This document shows positions 48,419 to 56,869 of a DNA stretch of 64,000 nt, one piece after another. A program made the position numbers and the translations under genes. The first letter of the stretch is position 1. Every line of letters begins with the position of its first letter. The notes under the pieces were generated by a model, which did not search any database, was not told where the DNA came from, and worked only from the letters and a program-made list of their open reading frames with translations. The DNA is from Clostridium sp. chh4-2 (GTDB lineage Bacteria; Bacillota; Clostridia; Lachnospirales; Lachnospiraceae), in NCBI RefSeq assembly GCF_002899675.1, contig NZ_PKUU01000001.1, positions 1 through 64,000 of the forward strand, in the 5' to 3' direction.

Positions 48419-48460
48419 TGGGATGCTGACAAAGACTGCTTTCTTCAGCATCCCATTTAT
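48419..48460. terminator. Terminator between the PH-domain gene and yneA-like gene
   Basis: TGGGATGCTGA (48419-48429) pairs with TCAGCATCCCA (48445-48455), then a T-rich tail. The genes on either side converge; the opposite strand also ends in T-rich sequence. Confidence 0.85.
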
Positions 48461-48478
48461 TATATATGGAATATGAAG

Positions 48479-48787
48479 TTAATTTGTAATGGGCTCTGTG
48501 GAAAAGTAAACCACGGTCAGATAATGTCCGGCATGAATGGTATCATCTTTTAACCGGTTAATATTTTTTAATTCGTTGACATATTGGACAGTGCTCATTC
48601 CGCTCTGATTTTTATACTTCTGGGCAATCTTCCAAAGAGAATCACCCTCTTCTATCTGGATACTTTTATAATATGGATGAATATCTGCACCGGATGCTTC
48701 TTCTGCCATAACGTTCAAAATAGAATTACCAAAAAAATTGGACCCTAGTATTACAATAAGTGCTAAAAATAATAAAGTCTTTTTCAT
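48479..48787 (-). CDS. YneA-like LysM protein, putative SOS division inhibitor
   Basis: 102 residues: N-terminal membrane or signal helix (about 4-26) and one LysM domain (about 42-90: IQIEEGDSLWKIAQKY...HAGHYLTVVY). This is the layout of Bacillus YneA, a small SOS-induced inhibitor of septum formation encoded divergently from lexA, exactly as here. Its promoter (TTGACA-17-TATAAT) overlaps LexA boxes. Sequence similarity to YneA is limited to the architecture, so the name is by context. Confidence 0.8.
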   Translation of the reverse strand: MKKTLLFLALIVILGSNFFGNSILNVMAEEASGADIHPYYKSIQIEEGDSLWKIAQKYKNQSGMSTVQYVNELKNINRLKDDTIHAGHYLTVVYFSTEPITN

Positions 48788-48818
48788 ATGAATGCCCTCC
48801 TGTCGAACATATTATCGG

Positions 48819-48936
48819 GAACGTATGTTCTTTGCTCATGACTCTATTATAGTATTCGAACGTGTGTTTGTCAACATATTTTGCCATTTTTTTCGAACAA
48901 AGGTTTGCATTTTGATCGAACATATGTTAGTATATT
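48819..48936. promoter_or_regulatory. Divergent SOS control region with four LexA-box-like sites
   Basis: Boxes close to the Gram-positive CGAAC-N4-GTTCG consensus: GAACGTATGTTC (48819-48830), CGAACGTGTGTTTG (48857-48870), CGAACAAAGGTTTG (48894-48907), CGAACATATGTTAG (48917-48930). The yneA-like promoter is TTGACA (48874-48869) and TATAAT (48851-48846) on the minus strand. lexA has TTGCAT (48905-48910), 17 bp, TAGTAT (48928-48933), overlapped by the last box. LexA thus probably represses both genes. Confidence 0.88.
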
Positions 48937-48967
48937 AAATATAAATCTGATTTTAGGAGGTCTCCAT

Positions 48968-49585
48968 ATGGCACAAGGCAAGATTACTGCGAAACAACAG
49001 GAAATCCTTGAATATATTAAAGAAACTATTTTGAAGAAGGGATATCCGCCTGCCGTGCGTGAGATCTGTGAAGCGGTTCAACTGAAATCCACCTCTTCTG
49101 TTCATTCTCATTTAGAAACTTTGGAGAAAAACGGCTACATAAGACGAGATCCAACAAAGCCAAGAACCATAGAGATTATAGACGAATGCTTCAATCTCAC
49201 AAGACGGGAAATTGTGAATGTTCCTTTGGTTGGAACGGTAGCCGCCGGTCAGCCAATCCTGGCGGAGGAGAATGTACAGAACTATTTTCCTATTCCGGTA
49301 GACATGCTTCCCAATACGGAATTGTTTATGCTGAAGGTAAAAGGTGAAAGTATGATCAATGCCGGCATATATGATGGCGATCAGGTCATTGTTTCCATGC
49401 AGCCCACTGCGAATAACGGTGATATTGTAGTTGCCCTTTTAGATGATTCAGCGACGGTCAAACGGTTTTATAAGGAAGACGGTCATTACCGTCTCCAGCC
49501 TGAGAATGATTCCATGGAACCCATTATAGCGGATGATGTGAAGATACAGGGAAAAGTAATCGGTTTAGTCCGTTTAGGAATGTAA
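48968..49585 (+). CDS. lexA: SOS repressor LexA
   Basis: About 205 residues. Winged helix N terminus ([43 protein letters not shown]) and S24 peptidase C terminus with cleavage site A93-G94, Ser128 (KGESM) and Lys165 (ATVKR), spaced as in E. coli LexA. AGGAGG before the ATG at 48968. It represses itself and the divergent yneA-like gene until RecA-induced self-cleavage. Confidence 0.97.
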   Translation: MAQGKITAKQQEILEYIKETILKKGYPPAVREICEAVQLKSTSSVHSHLETLEKNGYIRRDPTKPRTIEIIDECFNLTRREIVNVPLVGTVAAGQPILAEENVQNYFPIPVDMLPNTELFMLKVKGESMINAGIYDGDQVIVSMQPTANNGDIVVALLDDSATVKRFYKEDGHYRLQPENDSMEPIIADDVKIQGKVIGLVRLGM

Positions 49586-49600
49586 TTGACAATTAAAAAA

Positions 49601-49640
49601 TGCGAGTTAACATAAATATATTATGTTAACTCGCACTCTA
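49601..49640. terminator. Bidirectional terminator between lexA and rsfS
   Basis: TGCGAGTTAACATAA (49601-49615) pairs perfectly with TTATGTTAACTCGCA (49621-49635) with a 5-nt loop. A-rich before and after, so it can work for both convergent genes. Confidence 0.9.
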
Positions 49641-49664
49641 AAAAGTGTTCTGTCTGCTGTTTTC

Positions 49665-50021
49665 TTAATTCAAGTCTGAGATCGATTCTACGATGGATCC
49701 GTCTCTCCAAATTCGCTCCAGATCATAGAATAGACGGTCTTCTTTATTAAATGCATGAACGATGATATCACCGTAATCCATAAGAATCCAGTTGCCGCTT
49801 CCATAGCCTTCTGTCTGTTTGCTGATATATCCCGCTTTTCCCAAAGACTCTTCAACATTATCGGCCATAGCCTGTACCTGATTCACATTGTTGCCATGGG
49901 AGATAATAAAATAATCTGCCAGAACGGAAACTTTGCGGATGTCGATAATTCTGATATCTTCACCCTTTTTCTCTTCTAAAGCCTTTACAGCTAATTTTGC
50001 CATATCTTTTGAGTCATTCAT
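49665..50021 (-). CDS. rsfS: Ribosomal silencing factor RsfS
   Basis: 118 residues. The DUF143 signature is clear: DIRKVSVLADYFIISHGNNVNQVQAMADNVEE and the GNWILMDYGDIIVHAF block. It binds L14 and blocks subunit joining in starvation. It starts 3 bp after yqeK, in the usual nadD-yqeK-rsfS order. Confidence 0.96.
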   Translation of the reverse strand: MNDSKDMAKLAVKALEEKKGEDIRIIDIRKVSVLADYFIISHGNNVNQVQAMADNVEESLGKAGYISKQTEGYGSGNWILMDYGDIIVHAFNKEDRLFYDLERIWRDGSIVESISDLN

Positions 50022-50024
50022 ATG

Positions 50025-50615
50025 CTATTCTCCTTCCTGAGTGCTCCTTAATGCCTGATAATAGCTATAGGCCTTTAAGGTCATGGAATCTATATAACTG
50101 CCCTTACCTTTAAGATAAGTTAAAGTAGAGCTTAATATTTCATAAGCAGTATCTTCCAGATTTACATAAGCTAATTTTCTCATTTCCGCCAGATTAGCCG
50201 CTTTGTACCTTCTGGGTTCAATATAGTCTGCAATATATAAAATCAGATCCAGCCACTTCATATCCGGCTTTCCCGTCGTATGACAGGCAATTGCATTCAG
50301 AATCTCAGGATCAGAGATTCCAAACTTATTGCAGGCCATCCAGGCTCCATATTTGGCATGCAGAACGGCCGGGGCCTGACGCTCATCTTCGGTTAATTCA
50401 AGTTTATGTTTTGCACATTTTTGGATAATAATCTGATCGGTGTAACGCTTTGCACAGTCATGCAGAAGACCGGCCAATTCAGCCTTATCCATATCATACC
50501 CATAGCGCATCGCAAGATTCATACAGGTGTAAGATACACTGATCGAATGTTCATAGCGCATTGGGTCCAATTTATCCTTTAGTTTTTCGCGGATTGCCAA
50601 TATTTGACTGTCCAT
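50025..50615 (-). CDS. yqeK: YqeK family HD phosphohydrolase
   Basis: 196 residues. HD motif (GLLHDCAKRY), RYEHSISVSYTCMNLA at the N terminus, and the later HTTGKPDMKWLDLILYIADYIEP. The family hydrolyses symmetric Ap4A to two ADP. Follows nadD by 14 bp. Confidence 0.93.
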   Translation of the reverse strand: MDSQILAIREKLKDKLDPMRYEHSISVSYTCMNLAMRYGYDMDKAELAGLLHDCAKRYTDQIIIQKCAKHKLELTEDERQAPAVLHAKYGAWMACNKFGISDPEILNAIACHTTGKPDMKWLDLILYIADYIEPRRYKAANLAEMRKLAYVNLEDTAYEILSSTLTYLKGKGSYIDSMTLKAYSYYQALRSTQEGE

Positions 50616-50629
50616 TTATTTTGCCTCCT

Positions 50630-51247
50630 CTATTCAGAATGGCTGGAGTACAGGCGGTATGCGCTGATATACTCATTTACAGAGGGGGGAACATAGTTGG
50701 ATATGGATTTCCCCATCCGTATCATCTCCCGCAGCTGAGCCGATGATACATCCATCTCAGGGCAATGCAGCCGGTAAATCTTTGCCTCATAGATCTGCAT
50801 CAGATATTTAATCTGTTCATCAATGGTTAAGTGGCTGTGTTCATATTCCCTGCCGGCAACGAGCAAAGTAGTCTGATTCATTACCAGTTCCGGATGATAC
50901 CATGTTTCAATCTGATATAACGAATCCGCACCTATGATAAAATAAAAGGTGTTTTCCTGATATTCTTTTTTCAAAAGTTCCAGCGTCCGGGCTGTGTAAC
51001 TTTTCCCGCCCAGCCTTACTTCAAAATCAGAAAAGACAAAATAAGGATATTGTTTAATCGCTAATTTTGTCATTTCACAACGGTCTTTTATATCGGTAAC
51101 TTTATGGTCTGTTTTATGCGGTGGCCGCCCGGATGGCATATACCAGATTTGATCCAATCCATATTCTTCATACGCCTGCCGGCCCAGCAGCAGATGTCCG
51201 TTATGGATTGGATCAAAGGTTCCGCCCATGATTCCAATATTCGACAT
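50630..51247 (-). CDS. nadD: Nicotinate-nucleotide adenylyltransferase
   Basis: About 205 residues starting MSNIGIMGGTFDPIHNGHLLLG, the nucleotidyltransferase HxGH motif. Later YFIIGADSLYQIETWYHPE and the ISxxxxR-type tail (DVSSAQLREMIRMGKSISNYVP) complete the family pattern. It makes deamido-NAD. The start at 51247 is chosen because it leads directly into the family N terminus; the longer reading overlaps yhbY. Confidence 0.96.
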   Translation of the reverse strand: MSNIGIMGGTFDPIHNGHLLLGRQAYEEYGLDQIWYMPSGRPPHKTDHKVTDIKDRCEMTKLAIKQYPYFVFSDFEVRLGGKSYTARTLELLKKEYQENTFYFIIGADSLYQIETWYHPELVMNQTTLLVAGREYEHSHLTIDEQIKYLMQIYEAKIYRLHCPEMDVSSAQLREMIRMGKSISNYVPPSVNEYISAYRLYSSHSE

Positions 51248-51263
51248 AGGTATACAATCCCCT

Positions 51264-51560
51264 TTATTTAGGTAATGTAATTTTCCTCTTTTTGGCATCT
51301 TTTGCTTCTCTGTAGAGTACGATCTTTTTACCGATCACCTGTACTACTTCAGAATGTGTTCTCTCTGCCAGCACTTCTGCAATCGATCTGCCGTCGTCCA
51401 GGCAGTTCTTTAAAACTGTCAGCTTTATCAGCTCGCGGGCTTCCAGAGCTTCATCAACTGCCGTTGTGATCTCCGGTGTTACGCTGGACTTGCCGATCTG
51501 AAAAATCGGCTCCATTGTCATAGCAAGCCCTTTTAAATAAGCTCTTTGTTTACTAGTCAT
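51264..51560 (-). CDS. yhbY: YhbY-type CRM-domain RNA-binding protein
   Basis: 98 residues, the whole of which is a CRM domain (KQRAYLKGLAMTMEPIFQIGKSSVTPEITTAVDEALEARELIKLTVLKN, QVIGKKIVLYR). It associates with pre-50S particles. It follows obgE by 8 bp. Confidence 0.95.
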   Translation of the reverse strand: MTSKQRAYLKGLAMTMEPIFQIGKSSVTPEITTAVDEALEARELIKLTVLKNCLDDGRSIAEVLAERTHSEVVQVIGKKIVLYREAKDAKKRKITLPK

Positions 51561-51568
51561 AATATCTC

Positions 51569-52855
51569 CTATTTGTAATAATCAAATTCCAGGCCATACA
51601 TGCGAACCGTATCGCCTTCCTGAATACCAGCTTCTTCCAGTTCAGCCAGAATACCTGTCTCTCTCAGGAATTTCTGGAAGAATAAAAATCCTTTTTCCGT
51701 TTCAAGGTTGGTGTAACCGAGCATCTTATCAATTTTAGGACCCTCCACAACATAGACACCGGAATCATCTTTTTCGATTGTGTAGGGAAGATTGAGATCA
51801 GAGCCAAGCTCAGAAACATCAAATTCTTTTTCAAAAATAACCGGAGTGCGGTCAACGGACTGCAGGAGTTCATAAACTGCATAGAGCAGTTCCTTGATTC
51901 CTTTTCCGCTTACTGCGGATATCGGATAAACTTTGATTCCCTTCGGTTCAAATTCAGCCCTTAGTTTTTCAACCGGATCTTCATCCTCCGCATAGATTGC
52001 ATCGGTTTTATTCGCAGCAATTACCATGGGACGCTCTAAAAGCTCGGGATTATACGCCTCTAACTCCGCATTAATCGCATTGATATCGGCGATCGGGTCA
52101 CGGCCTTCCGTAGATGCAGCGTCTACAACATGAATCAGAACTTTCGTGCGCTCGATATGACGCAGAAAATCGTGGCCTAAACCGATTCCCTGAGATGCTC
52201 CCTCAATTAATCCGGGAATATCCGCCATCACGAACCCTGCACCGCCGTCTAAATCCACCACGCCGAGGTGAGGATCTAAAGTTGTGAAATGATAATTGGC
52301 AATCTTAGGTTTTGCATTGCTGACTCTGGAAAGCAGCGTTGATTTCCCCACATTGGGGAATCCAACTAATCCCACGTCAGCGATCACTTTTAATTCTAAC
52401 TGAACCCATACCTCCTGCCCGGATTGTCCCGGCTGAGCGTATTTGGGGGCCTGCATGGTCGGTGTAGCAAAGTTCATATTGCCAAGACCGCCCTTTCCGC
52501 CCTTTAATATGACTTCTCTGCGGTTTTCACCTGACATATCGGCTATTACCTTGCCTGTTTCAAAATCTTTGATAACAGTGCCTTCCGGCACTTTAATCAG
52601 CAAATCGGATGCATTGGCACCATGACACCGTTTCTTACCACCCTGTTCGCCGTCTTTGGCAACGTACTTGCGAACCTGACGAAAATCGGTAAGAGTATTA
52701 AGGCCATCGTCAATTTCAAATATGATATCGCCGCCTTTTCCACCATTTCCGCCGTCGGGGCCGCCATTGGGGACAAATAATTCTCTCCGGAAACTGACAT
52801 GGCCATCGCCGCCTTTTCCGGACTTAATAAATATTTTTGCGCTGTCGGCAAACAT
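51569..52855 (-). CDS. obgE: Obg GTPase
   Basis: 428 residues. Glycine-rich Obg fold (FIKSGKGGDGHVSFRRELFVPNGGPDGGNGGKGGD), G domain (GFPNVGKSTLL, DIPGLIEGA, NKTD) and a C-terminal OCT domain (about 345-428), the last usual in Firmicutes. Acts in 50S assembly and stress signalling. Part of the rpmA-obgE cluster, though a terminator lies before it. Confidence 0.97.
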   Translation of the reverse strand: MFADSAKIFIKSGKGGDGHVSFRRELFVPNGGPDGGNGGKGGDIIFEIDDGLNTLTDFRQVRKYVAKDGEQGGKKRCHGANASDLLIKVPEGTVIKDFETGKVIADMSGENRREVILKGGKGGLGNMNFATPTMQAPKYAQPGQSGQEVWVQLELKVIADVGLVGFPNVGKSTLLSRVSNAKPKIANYHFTTLDPHLGVVDLDGGAGFVMADIPGLIEGASQGIGLGHDFLRHIERTKVLIHVVDAASTEGRDPIADINAINAELEAYNPELLERPMVIAANKTDAIYAEDEDPVEKLRAEFEPKGIKVYPISAVSGKGIKELLYAVYELLQSVDRTPVIFEKEFDVSELGSDLNLPYTIEKDDSGVYVVEGPKIDKMLGYTNLETEKGFLFFQKFLRETGILAELEEAGIQEGDTVRMYGLEFDYYK

Positions 52856-52874
52856 AAACTCACCACCTTATTCG

Positions 52875-52910
52875 AAAAATGGCTTCATACTAGTCATAAG
52901 TATGAAGCCA
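52875..52910 (-). terminator. Terminator between rpmA and obgE
   Basis: On the minus strand TGGCTTCATACT pairs with AGTATGAAGCCA (52910-52880) followed by five Ts. It should reduce readthrough from the ribosomal protein genes into obgE. Confidence 0.85.
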
Positions 52911-52916
52911 CTCAAA

Positions 52917-53207
52917 TTATTCGTTGATTGTTCTTGGATAAACAGAAACCTGTTTTTTGTCTCTGCCTTTTCTTTCAAATCTTACAACACCGTCAACAGT
53001 AGCGAACAATGTATCGTCTCCACCGCGACCTACGTTGATACCTGGATGAATCTTAGTACCACGCTGTCTGTAAAGAATATTACCAGCCAATACGAACTGA
53101 CCATCTGCTCTCTTAGCGCCTAATCTCTTAGACTCGGAATCTCTACCGTTCTTGGTAGAACCAACACCTTTTTTATGAGCGAATAATTGAAGGTTCATTT
53201 TTAACAT
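52917..53207 (-). CDS. rpmA: 50S ribosomal protein L27 with cleavable N-terminal extension
   Basis: 96 residues. Starts [14 protein letters not shown], the Firmicutes-type extension (like the MLKLNLQFFA of S. aureus) removed by the Prp protease encoded upstream. The mature part ([32 protein letters not shown]) is standard. AGGAGGTG 6 bp before ATG at 53207 supports this longer start. Confidence 0.97.
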   Translation of the reverse strand: MLKMNLQLFAHKKGVGSTKNGRDSESKRLGAKRADGQFVLAGNILYRQRGTKIHPGINVGRGGDDTLFATVDGVVRFERKGRDKKQVSVYPRTINE

Positions 53208-53210
53208 AAC

Positions 53211-53540
53211 TTACACCTCCTCATAACGGATTATAATATATTGTTTTCCATATTCACTCTGAATATTCTCTAAACCGAGAACTAATGAGTTCATAAGGAG
53301 TTTTGATTCTAAACTGATATCCTCTGTAAATTGGAATAGAAAGCGTCCCGTCTCTTCTTCCACCGAACCTTCAAACGCATCCTCTGTAAAAGCTTCTACA
53401 GAATTATACATGTTTAAAGCCAGTGCTGAAACAGCGGAACATATGATATCCTGTCCGGACTCCGCATAACCGGCATGTCCTGCAATATCAATTCCTCTAT
53501 ATACCTGATCAGAATCCCGAAATACAGTTGCTTTAATCAT
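53211..53540 (-). CDS. prp: Ribosomal-processing cysteine protease Prp
   Basis: 109 residues. Catalytic His22 (AGHAGYAE) and Cys34 (DIICSAVSAL) are at the same positions as in S. aureus Prp. It clips the N-terminal extension of L27, encoded 3 bp downstream. Sits between rplU and rpmA as in most Firmicutes. Confidence 0.96.
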   Translation of the reverse strand: MIKATVFRDSDQVYRGIDIAGHAGYAESGQDIICSAVSALALNMYNSVEAFTEDAFEGSVEEETGRFLFQFTEDISLESKLLMNSLVLGLENIQSEYGKQYIIIRYEEV

Positions 53541-53547
53541 AGTCTTA

Positions 53548-53856
53548 TTAAGCGTTGATCTTTTCGATCTTTACCTGAGTATAAAGCTGTCTGTGACCAT
53601 TTTTCTTATGGTATCCAGATTTTCTCTTATACTTGTAAACGATAACTTTTTTAGCTTTGCCTTCTTTAACGACAGAAGCAGTTACGCTCGCTCCGTCTAC
53701 AGTTGGGCAACCTACAGCTAATTCGCCGTTGTTTACTGCAAGTACCTGGTCGAATGTTACTGTTTCACCAGCAGCAACACCAAGTTTTTCTACTTTAATG
53801 ATATCGCCTTCAGCTACTTTGTACTGCTTACCACCTGTTGCAATAATCGCGTACAT
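53548..53856 (-). CDS. rplU: 50S ribosomal protein L21
   Basis: 102 residues starting [20 protein letters not shown], with the C-terminal [17 protein letters not shown]21 signature. AGGAGGTG lies just before the ATG at 53856; a longer in-frame reading would run through the leader. First gene of rplU-prp-rpmA. Confidence 0.97.
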   Translation of the reverse strand: MYAIIATGGKQYKVAEGDIIKVEKLGVAAGETVTFDQVLAVNNGELAVGCPTVDGASVTASVVKEGKAKKVIVYKYKRKSGYHKKNGHRQLYTQVKIEKINA

Positions 53857-53859
53857 ATG

Positions 53860-53938
53860 GCACCTCCTATTATCATTACTCGCCAACTTCGGTGCTTTGA
53901 CAACCGTCAAATCTTTTAAACCTCATTGTGCGGCATAC
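53860..53938 (-). promoter_or_regulatory. Putative L21 leader
   Basis: The transcribed leader ends with a CCGAAGTTGGCGAGTAATG-like segment and GATAATAGGAGGTG, resembling the conserved 3' half of Firmicutes L21 leaders used for autoregulation. GACGGTTGTC and GTGC-type blocks could form its stem. The match is from memory of the family's appearance and needs a covariance search. Confidence 0.6.
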
Positions 53939-53944
53939 TTGTAT

Positions 53945-53973
53945 ATGATAACATTTCAGTATAATAATGTCAA
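53945..53973 (-). promoter_or_regulatory. Promoter of rplU-prp-rpmA
   Basis: Minus-strand TTGACA (53973-53968), 17 bp, TATCAT (53950-53945), about 90 bp before rplU. Confidence 0.85.
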
Positions 53974-54017
53974 TGAAAATATTGAGTTTTTTTCGAAGTT
54001 TTTTCGTAAAACATCCT

Positions 54018-54053
54018 CCGTAAAAAAGGAGATAATGGTTTCCGTACCATTAT
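54018..54053 (-). terminator. Terminator after trkH
   Basis: On the minus strand ATAATGGT pairs with ACCATTAT, then CTCCTTTTTTA. It lies directly after the trkH stop and before the rplU promoter. Confidence 0.85.
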
Positions 54054-54057
54054 AGGA

Positions 54058-55497
54058 TCACTGTTTTCGCCATGTTGACGGAGAAAACAAGAGAAGCATT
54101 GGGAAAATCTCCAGTCTTCCGGCCAGCATATCGAACATGAGGACATATTTGGAAAGCGGAGACAGAGTGCTGAAATTCGATGATGGTCCCACCTGTTCCA
54201 AACCTGGCCCGATATTATTGAAAGTGGCGGCAACCGCCGTAAAAGCGCTGGTAAAATCCAGATTATCCAAGCTTACCACCAGCATGGACAATACAAAAAT
54301 CATAATATAAGCCAGAATAAAAGCATTAACGGAGCGGACTACCGTATGTTCCAGCCCCTTCCCTTCTAATTTAAGGACTCTCACGCTTCTTGGATGAATT
54401 AAAGATGACAATTCCTTTTTTACTGCTTTGGAAGCGATAATAATACGCGATACTTTAATTCCTCCTCCTGTACTTCCCGCACAAGCTCCTATGAACATAA
54501 GGGAAACCAATATTGTTTTTGAAAATGTAGGCCATGCGTTAAAGTCCACTGTGGAATAGCCGGTTGTTGTTATAATCGATCCCACCTGGAATGCCGCATG
54601 ATGAAATGCCATCAGAATATTGGAAAAACTTCCATGGATATTCCAGGTAATAAACAACACGCTGACCAGGATAATTCCTAAATAGGTCCTGGCCTCTTCA
54701 GAATGGAATGCTTCCTTTGGCTTATGAATCAGAAACAGATAATATACGTTAAAGTTAATTCCAAACAGAATCATAAAAAGCGTAATAACACCCTGATTAA
54801 ATGTGGAATAGGAAGCAATGCTGTCGTTTAAAACACCAAATCCACCGGTTCCGGCAGTACCAAAACTGAGGGCAATGGAATCAAACCATGGCATCCCTCC
54901 TATTAAAAGCAGGCCGATCTGAATCAAAGTCATCAGAAGATAAATACCATATAGAATTTTAGCGGTCATTTTAACCCTTGGAACCAGCTTTCCGACTGCA
55001 GGCCCCGGGCTTTCCGCACGCATGATATGCATGTTGTATCCTCCGGCCAAAGGAAGTACGGCAAGAATAAACACAAGTACTCCCATCCCACCGATCCAGT
55101 GCGTAAAACTGCGCCACATCAGCATGCAGTGAGGAAGCGCTTCAACATCTGTAAGGATACTGGCTCCCGTGGTAGTGAATCCCGATATCGTTTCAAATAA
55201 AGCATCCTCAAAAACAGGTATTGAGCGGCTCAGATAAAAGGGCAAAGAACCAAAAAAGCTTAGAACAATCCAGCTCAAAGCAACGGAAACGAATCCTTCC
55301 TTTGCGTAAAATACCGCATTGGGCGGTTTTCTATGAGTTGCGCACCAGCCCAAAAGGCCGCAGACAGCAGCTACAGCTAAAATATAGAATCCGCTTGTTT
55401 CACGAAAAATAACGGCGATGATACAAGGAAGAAGCATGAGAAGGGCTTCGATATTCATAACCCAGCCTAAAAAATATATGATAACTTTGGTATTCAT
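54058..55497 (-). CDS. trkH: TrkH-type potassium uptake membrane protein
   Basis: 479 residues with about ten to twelve membrane segments in four M1-P-M2 units. Selectivity-filter-like glycines appear in SGFTTTGASI, GTAGTGGFG, TTTGYSTV and the last FNNIGPGL. It passes K+ with the cytosolic TrkA, encoded 13 bp upstream. Confidence 0.94.
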   Translation of the reverse strand: MNTKVIIYFLGWVMNIEALLMLLPCIIAVIFRETSGFYILAVAAVCGLLGWCATHRKPPNAVFYAKEGFVSVALSWIVLSFFGSLPFYLSRSIPVFEDALFETISGFTTTGASILTDVEALPHCMLMWRSFTHWIGGMGVLVFILAVLPLAGGYNMHIMRAESPGPAVGKLVPRVKMTAKILYGIYLLMTLIQIGLLLIGGMPWFDSIALSFGTAGTGGFGVLNDSIASYSTFNQGVITLFMILFGINFNVYYLFLIHKPKEAFHSEEARTYLGIILVSVLFITWNIHGSFSNILMAFHHAAFQVGSIITTTGYSTVDFNAWPTFSKTILVSLMFIGACAGSTGGGIKVSRIIIASKAVKKELSSLIHPRSVRVLKLEGKGLEHTVVRSVNAFILAYIMIFVLSMLVVSLDNLDFTSAFTAVAATFNNIGPGLEQVGPSSNFSTLSPLSKYVLMFDMLAGRLEIFPMLLLFSPSTWRKQ

Positions 55498-55510
55498 AGT
55501 GAATTCACCT

Positions 55511-56866
55511 TTACTTTAATATGTCTTTAATATCCTTCAGTCCTGTAACCGTCGTTACAATGATTACGGTATCTCCCACCTGAATGGAATCCTTTCCGCG
55601 CGGAGTAATAATATGGCCGCCACGGTTGATGCACGCAACAAGCAGATTGTCTTTTAAGTTCAGTTTTTCTATGGGAATTCCGATCATCGGTGCATCTTTG
55701 CCGATTCTGAACTCCAATGCCTCCGCACGGTTTGCTACGATCTTATAGAGGGTTTCCACATTGCTGCCAAGGGAATTCTGCATCGCCCGCACGTACTGGA
55801 CAATTGTATCGGCTGTTATCAATTTGGGATAGATGATGCTTCCTAAATTCATGCTGTTAATTACATTTTCAAATGCAATTCGATTCACCTTTGTTATCAG
55901 TTTCGCATTCGACTGGCTGGCTGCATAGAGGGAGAGCATAATATTCTCCTCATCAAATCCGGTAAGGGATGCAAATGCTTCCGTCTGCCGAATCCCTTCT
56001 TCCAATAAAAGCTGCTGGTCTGAGCCGTCTCCATGGATAATCATTGCTTTTGGAAGCAGAGTGCTCAATTCATTGCAGCGTTCGAAATTCTGTTCAATAA
56101 TCTTGATTTTAATGTTTGTATCTTCCAGCATCTTTGCAAGATAATATGTAATCTTTCCGCCGCCTACAAACATAGCCGTTTTCACGCTGTTATTTTCAAC
56201 GCCAACCTGGCGGAAAAACTCCATGGAATCTGTCGGAGACGCGATAAAGGAGATCTTGTCTCTGGCAAGTATCTCGGAATTGCCATCGGGGATGATGACT
56301 TCATCCCCCCGCTCGATGGCACAAATTAATACATTGCACCGTAAGCGCTGAGAAACTTCAAAAACCTTTAATTTGTTTAAAACAGATTTCTCAGGAACCA
56401 TGAATTTCAGAATTTCAACCCGGCCTTTTGCAAAGGCATCGATTTTTATGGCGGACGGGAATTTTAAAAGTCTGGAAATCTCCCTCGCCGCGGCAAGTTC
56501 AGGATTAATTGCCAAAGACAGGTTCAATTCTTCTCTTATAAAGTTAATCTCCGTGGCATATTCCGGGTTACGGATTCTGGCTATTGTATGGCAGTTACCA
56601 GCTTTTTTAGCGATCAGACAGCATAACATATTCAGCTCATCCGAATTGGTTGTTGCAATCAGAAGATCCGCATCTGCAATGCCTGCATCCATCTGAACCT
56701 GGTAAATGGCGCCGTTGCCCACAACCCCCATAACATCAATCGTATCTGTCACAGAACGCAGTTTTGTATTATCACAATCAATCAGCGTGATATCGTGTCC
56801 CTCGCTGTTTAACTGATCTGCAAGAGACAGACCAACCTTTCCGCACCCCACAATAATTATCTTCAT
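55511..56866 (-). CDS. trkA: Trk system potassium uptake regulatory protein TrkA
   Basis: 451 residues: two RCK modules in tandem, each with an N-terminal Rossmann NAD-binding domain (MKIIIVGCGKVGLSLA; MFVGGGKITYYLAKML) and a C-terminal RCK_C domain. This length separates TrkA from the single-module KtrA. Gates TrkH. Confidence 0.95.
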   Translation of the reverse strand: MKIIIVGCGKVGLSLADQLNSEGHDITLIDCDNTKLRSVTDTIDVMGVVGNGAIYQVQMDAGIADADLLIATTNSDELNMLCCLIAKKAGNCHTIARIRNPEYATEINFIREELNLSLAINPELAAAREISRLLKFPSAIKIDAFAKGRVEILKFMVPEKSVLNKLKVFEVSQRLRCNVLICAIERGDEVIIPDGNSEILARDKISFIASPTDSMEFFRQVGVENNSVKTAMFVGGGKITYYLAKMLEDTNIKIKIIEQNFERCNELSTLLPKAMIIHGDGSDQQLLLEEGIRQTEAFASLTGFDEENIMLSLYAASQSNAKLITKVNRIAFENVINSMNLGSIIYPKLITADTIVQYVRAMQNSLGSNVETLYKIVANRAEALEFRIGKDAPMIGIPIEKLNLKDNLLVACINRGGHIITPRGKDSIQVGDTVIIVTTVTGLKDIKDILK

Positions 56867-56869
56867 ACG

